Of a stretch of 35,103 bases of DNA, positions 32,151 to 35,103 are shown piece by piece. The stretch is from Burkholderiales bacterium. GTDB lineage: Bacteria; Pseudomonadota; Gammaproteobacteria; Burkholderiales; Casimicrobiaceae. Within the stretch, counting starts at the first letter, position 1. Every line of letters begins with the position of its first letter. The stretch spans positions 1-35,103 of the forward strand of contig JANXUB010000091.1 of NCBI GenBank assembly GCA_025352105.1, given 5' to 3'. Under the pieces are notes generated by a model that was not told where the DNA came from, did no database searches, and saw only the letters and a program-made list of their open reading frames with translations. The position numbers were made by a program, and so were the translations under genes.

Positions 32151-33587
32151 TTAGGCCGTGCCGCCTACCGTCAAACCCTCAATGCGCAGCGTCGGCTGAC
32201 CGATCCCCACCGGCACGCTCTGGCCTTCTTTGCCACATACGCCGATGCCTTCGTCCAACGCCATGTCGTTGCCAATCATGGTGATTTTGGTGAGGGCGTC
32301 GGGGCCGTTGCCGATGAGGGTTGCGCCCTTGATCGGATACATCAGTTTGCCGTTTTCGACCTTCCAGGCTTCGTCCATGGTGAAGACGAATTTGCCGTTG
32401 GTGATGTCAACCTGACCGCCGCCGAAGTTCACGGCGTAAATGCCGTTCTCAACGCTCTCGATAATTTCCCGCGGGTCGCGATCACCGCCCAGCATGTAGG
32501 TGTTGGTCATGCGCGGCATTGGCAGATGTGCATAGCTTTCGCGACGGCCATTTCCGGTGGATGCTGAGCCCATCAGTCGCGCGTTCATCGTGTCCTGAAT
32601 GTAGCCCTTCAAAATGCCGTCTTCGATCAGCACGGTCGCGTTGGTCGGCGTACCCTCGTCATCCACGGTCAGCGAGCCACGGCGATCTTTCAGCGTGCCG
32701 TCGTCGAGCACGGTGACACCCTTGGCCGCCACGCGCTCGCCGATGCGACCGCTGAACGCCGATGAACCCTTGCGGTTGAAATCGCCTTCAAGCCCGTGGC
32801 CCACAGCCTCATGCAGCAAAACGCCAGGCCAGCCGGGGCCGCAGACGACAGGCATGATGCCTGCGGGCGCGGGCCGCGCGTCGAGATTAATGAGCGCCAT
32901 GTCCACGGCCTCGTGCGCACGCTTGGTGATGAACGCGACATCCATGTGCTCGAAGCCGTAGCGACCGCCACCGCCAGAGCGGCCCTGCTCTCGCTTGCCG
33001 TTATGCTCAACAATCGCTGTGACATTCAATCGGCAGAGCGGGCGCACGTCGGAGGCCACGACGCCGTCGCTTCGCATCACGAGCATCACAACGTGTTCGC
33101 AGGCGAGATTCACCATCACTTGCGTGACGCGCGGGTCGCGGGCGCGGGCGATGGCTTCGGTCTCGCGCAGCAATGCAATTTTTGCGTCATCGCTGATTGA
33201 GGCGAGCGGATCGGCTGCGGTGTAGAGCGTGGGCGCGACGCGTCCGGCGTTGACCGCGACCGACGCGCTTTGCCCGGCGCGACCGATGGCAGCGACGGTG
33301 TCAACAGCCTTGGAGATTGATGCGAGACCTATGTCGCCGGAGTAGGCAAACGCCGTTTGCTCGCCGTTGACTGCACGAACGCCAACGCCAGATTCAATCG
33401 AAAAACTACCGCTTTTGACGATGGATTCTTCGAGCGACCACGATTCGCTTTTGTGATGCTCGAAGTACAAGTCGGCGAACTCGACACCGCGAGAGGTCAG
33501 GCCGCCCAGCGTGCTGGCGAGTTGATCGAGCGAGAGATGAGCGGGCGTTAGAAGGAGCGATTGAGCGGTGGCGAGCGAAGAGGACAT
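32151..33587 (-). CDS. tldD: Metalloprotease TldD
   Basis: 478 residues from ATG 33587; ATG 33599 is an alternative. TldD and TldE (PmbA) form a zinc protease complex that processes small peptides. The zinc motif HEAVGHGLEGD puts H259, E260 and H264 in HExxxH, as in the family. The N-terminus (LYFEHHKSESWSLEESIVKSG, GVGVRAVNGEQTAFAYS) and the end (GVCGKEGQSVPVGIGQPTLRI, with the third ligand Cys) match well. Full length; PmbA is not in the window. Confidence 0.95.
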   Translation of the reverse strand: MSSSLATAQSLLLTPAHLSLDQLASTLGGLTSRGVEFADLYFEHHKSESWSLEESIVKSGSFSIESGVGVRAVNGEQTAFAYSGDIGLASISKAVDTVAAIGRAGQSASVAVNAGRVAPTLYTAADPLASISDDAKIALLRETEAIARARDPRVTQVMVNLACEHVVMLVMRSDGVVASDVRPLCRLNVTAIVEHNGKREQGRSGGGGRYGFEHMDVAFITKRAHEAVDMALINLDARPAPAGIMPVVCGPGWPGVLLHEAVGHGLEGDFNRKGSSAFSGRIGERVAAKGVTVLDDGTLKDRRGSLTVDDEGTPTNATVLIEDGILKGYIQDTMNARLMGSASTGNGRRESYAHLPMPRMTNTYMLGGDRDPREIIESVENGIYAVNFGGGQVDITNGKFVFTMDEAWKVENGKLMYPIKGATLIGNGPDALTKITMIGNDMALDEGIGVCGKEGQSVPVGIGQPTLRIEGLTVGGTA

Positions 33588-33720
33588 CGAAGCGGGCATG
33601 TATGGACTGCAAAGCGTTGAAACGGGCTGATGAGGGTAGCACAGCGCTCGGTTCGCGCAAGCGTTGCGTTGGCTGGGGAAACGCTGAATAAATGCCCTTT
33701 CTAGCCATACCTTTGGTGCC

Positions 33721-33770
33721 CGGTATCCACGCCCCCGGCCTCCACCGGTATCCACGCCCCCGGCCTCCAC
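33721..33770. repeat. Perfect tandem duplication of a 25-bp GGTATCCACGCCC-type unit
   Basis: 33721-33745 and 33746-33770 are identical. The unit belongs to the family also seen at 17689-17777 and lies directly left of the IS110 element. Confidence 0.85.
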
Positions 33771-33779
33771 CAATGGGAT

Positions 33780-33860
33780 GGACTCCTCCCCCCTCAACGG
33801 CATCAAAGTGCCACACTGGAGGTTTCGCAGAAACTAACCAGCCAACGAGAGAAGGAGTCC
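33780..33860 (+). promoter_or_regulatory. Leader pairing that can mask the transposase ribosome site
   Basis: GGACTCCT at 33780-33787 is complementary to AGGAGTCC at 33853-33860, which contains most of the ribosome site AAGGAG before ATG 33864. Pairing in a read-through message would block translation. It could also be a subterminal inverted repeat of the IS. Confidence 0.45.
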
Positions 33861-33863
33861 GAG

Positions 33864-34958
33864 ATGAAGATTAGCCGAATTGGGATGGATATTGCAAAGA
33901 ATGTGTTTCAACTGCACGGGGTGGATAGCCACGAGCAGAGCGTGCTCAAGAAAAAACTCAAGCGCAGCGAAGTATTGGCTTACTTTCGAAGCCTGGAGGC
34001 TTGCAAAGTGGGGATCGAAGCCTGCGGTGGCGCACACCACTGGGCACGCTCGCTCGTGGCGATGGGCCACAGCGTGGTCTTGATCGCGCCGCAGTTTGTC
34101 AAACCCTATGTCAAGACCAACAAGAACGACGCTGCCGACGCCTGCGCGATCTGTGAAGCGATGAGCCGACCGGGGATGCGTTTTGTTCCAATCAAGAGTG
34201 TGGCACAGCAAGACATACAAGCCGTTCACCGAGTTCGCAGCGAGCTGGTGAAACAAAGAACGGCCAAAGGCAACCAGATACGCGGCCTGCTCGCTGAATA
34301 CGGCTTGGTGGTGCACAAGCGCATCGAATGTCTGCGCGTGGCGTTGCCTGAGCTCTTGGAGGACGCTGAGAACGGCCTCACCGGCGAGTTTCGTGCCCTG
34401 CTCGACGGGCTACGTCTTGATCTGGTCAAGCTAGACGAGCGGGTCGGCGAGATGGATGACCAGATCGCCCAGAGCTGTCGCGGCAGCGAAGCGGCCAAGC
34501 GGCTTCAGCAAATACCGGGGATCGGGCCGGTCACCGCCAGTGCGCTCATTGCGGCGGTAGGCGACGGCCGCGGCTTCAAGCGCGGTCGCGACATGGCCGC
34601 CTTTCTCGGGCTGGTGCCGCGGCAGCACTCAAGCGGGGGCAAAGACAAGCTGCTGGGCATCAGCAAACGCGGCGACAGCTACCTGCGCACGCTCTTGATT
34701 CACGGGGCCCGCTCGGTGCAGCGGGTGGCCGCCCACAAGACCGACCCGAGAAGTCGCTGGTTAAACGCCGTGTCGGCCAGACGACACAAGAACATCGCCG
34801 CCGTAGCGCTGGCCAACAAGAACGCGCGCATGGCGTGGGCGCTGCTGGCCAAAGGCGAGGCCTATCGAGCCGATAAGCAACACCGGCAACAGCCCTCAGA
34901 GCACGCCGCCAGCGCCAGCCCCGTGTTATCCACCGCGGCGCATGGGGCCCTGGCGTGA
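33864..34958 (+). CDS. IS110-family (DEDD) transposase
   Basis: 364 residues. The N-terminal RuvC-like domain has the DEDD residues D9 (GMDIAKN), E52 (GIEACGG), D89 and D92 (KNDAADA). The C-terminal domain has IPGIGPVTASALIAAVGDGRGF, RDMAAFLGLVPRQHSSGGKDKLLGISKRGD, with the serine-rich SSGGK region thought to provide the nucleophile. IS110 enzymes use an RNA guide made from their own non-coding end. AAGGAG lies six bases before the ATG. The frame is intact and ends in a low-complexity tail that forms the left arm of a long hairpin. Confidence 0.95.
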   Translation: MKISRIGMDIAKNVFQLHGVDSHEQSVLKKKLKRSEVLAYFRSLEACKVGIEACGGAHHWARSLVAMGHSVVLIAPQFVKPYVKTNKNDAADACAICEAMSRPGMRFVPIKSVAQQDIQAVHRVRSELVKQRTAKGNQIRGLLAEYGLVVHKRIECLRVALPELLEDAENGLTGEFRALLDGLRLDLVKLDERVGEMDDQIAQSCRGSEAAKRLQQIPGIGPVTASALIAAVGDGRGFKRGRDMAAFLGLVPRQHSSGGKDKLLGISKRGDSYLRTLLIHGARSVQRVAAHKTDPRSRWLNAVSARRHKNIAAVALANKNARMAWALLAKGEAYRADKQHRQQPSEHAASASPVLSTAAHGALA

Positions 34959-34991
34959 GAGGCGCCGCCCATGCGCCGCCGTGGATAACAC
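34923..34991 (+). ncRNA. Candidate guide-RNA (bridge/seekRNA) hairpin at the IS110 3' end
   Basis: 24-bp arms with one mismatch: GTGTTATCCACCGCGGCGCA continuing to ATGGG (34923-34946) against its complement at 34968-34991, with a 21-base loop that holds the transposase stop. In IS1111-type elements the guide RNA is encoded in the 3' non-coding end, which fits this place. The hairpin alone does not prove it; it might only limit transcription or translation. Confidence 0.4.
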
Positions 34992-35103
34992 TCGCGTGGT
35001 GGCTGTTGTAGCCCTCCCGCGATAGGCGTAGTCCGTCGTCCACATCTACCCCCTTTTTTTTAGTCCGCCACGATTGCGAAGCAATTGACGTTCATGGCAA
35101 ACC

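Larger units (their letters stand above)
33780..35103 (+). mobile_element. IS110-family element, probably IS1111 group (right end not resolved)
   Basis: Contains one transposase gene with a short 5' and a longer 3' non-coding part, as in the IS1111 group. Its left boundary lies near 33771-33790, beside the duplicated 25-bp unit. The right boundary is somewhere after the 34923-34991 hairpin, possibly outside the window. No target duplication can be assigned. Confidence 0.6.

Overview
The window reads as a stretch of a betaproteobacterial, most likely Burkholderiales, chromosome. Support comes from a Bug-type tripartite tricarboxylate receptor, an IPTL-CTERM-type secreted protein, a LuxR-type solo regulator, MqsRA and DinJ/YafQ-type toxin-antitoxin pairs, moderately high GC, and many short palindromic repeats. 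No tRNA, rRNA or CRISPR array was seen.

Left part (1-6000): a type I restriction-modification island. The 3' end of an IS630-family transposase abuts hsdS, which has lost its 5' end. It is followed by a Fic AMP-transferase, an mqsR-mqsA toxin-antitoxin pair with a recognisable MqsA operator, and hsdR. No hsdM is present inside the window. HsdR carries an in-frame insert that looks like a dispersed palindromic repeat, and a 12-cysteine region made of three CxxCx4CxC units.

5873-8805: an SDR-type NAD(P)-binding protein is divergent from a GbsR/MarR regulator, with overlapping promoters around a perfect palindrome. The regulator leads an operon with a Nudix hydrolase and a DCC-family protein whose start has been displaced by a repeat.

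8835-19127: a Tat-type vanadium-haloperoxidase-like protein and a PerM/AI-2E transporter (minus strand); an alpha-oxoamine synthase and a second vanadium haloperoxidase (plus strand); a membrane diguanylate cyclase with a homopolymer frameshift; a Bug receptor; and a LuxR-type regulator.

19417-26408: a compact minus-strand operon of exported trypsin-like protease, class III cyclase with TolB-like and TPR regions, PAP2/haloperoxidase-fold protein with an (NGA)13 N-terminus, and subtilisin-like protease. Closely similar 19-bp dyads (CCCACCTA-N3-RGGTAGKG) lie upstream of the alpha-oxoamine synthase, the LuxR gene and this operon. They suggest a small regulon, possibly a signalling circuit controlling haloperoxidases and proteases. 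This is the most unusual content of the window.

26976-33587: a DinJ/YafQ-type pair, a 5'-truncated DUF4143 ATPase, folE coupled to a BLUF photoreceptor gene, a strong terminator, an IPTL-CTERM-like secreted protein, a lipoprotein and TldD. The right end is an IS110-family element, probably of the IS1111 group, with a long 3' hairpin. A family of about 115-bp elements with terminal inverted repeats (MITE-like) occurs three times (1494, 8835, 26976), and several REP-like palindrome families fill the intergenic spaces.
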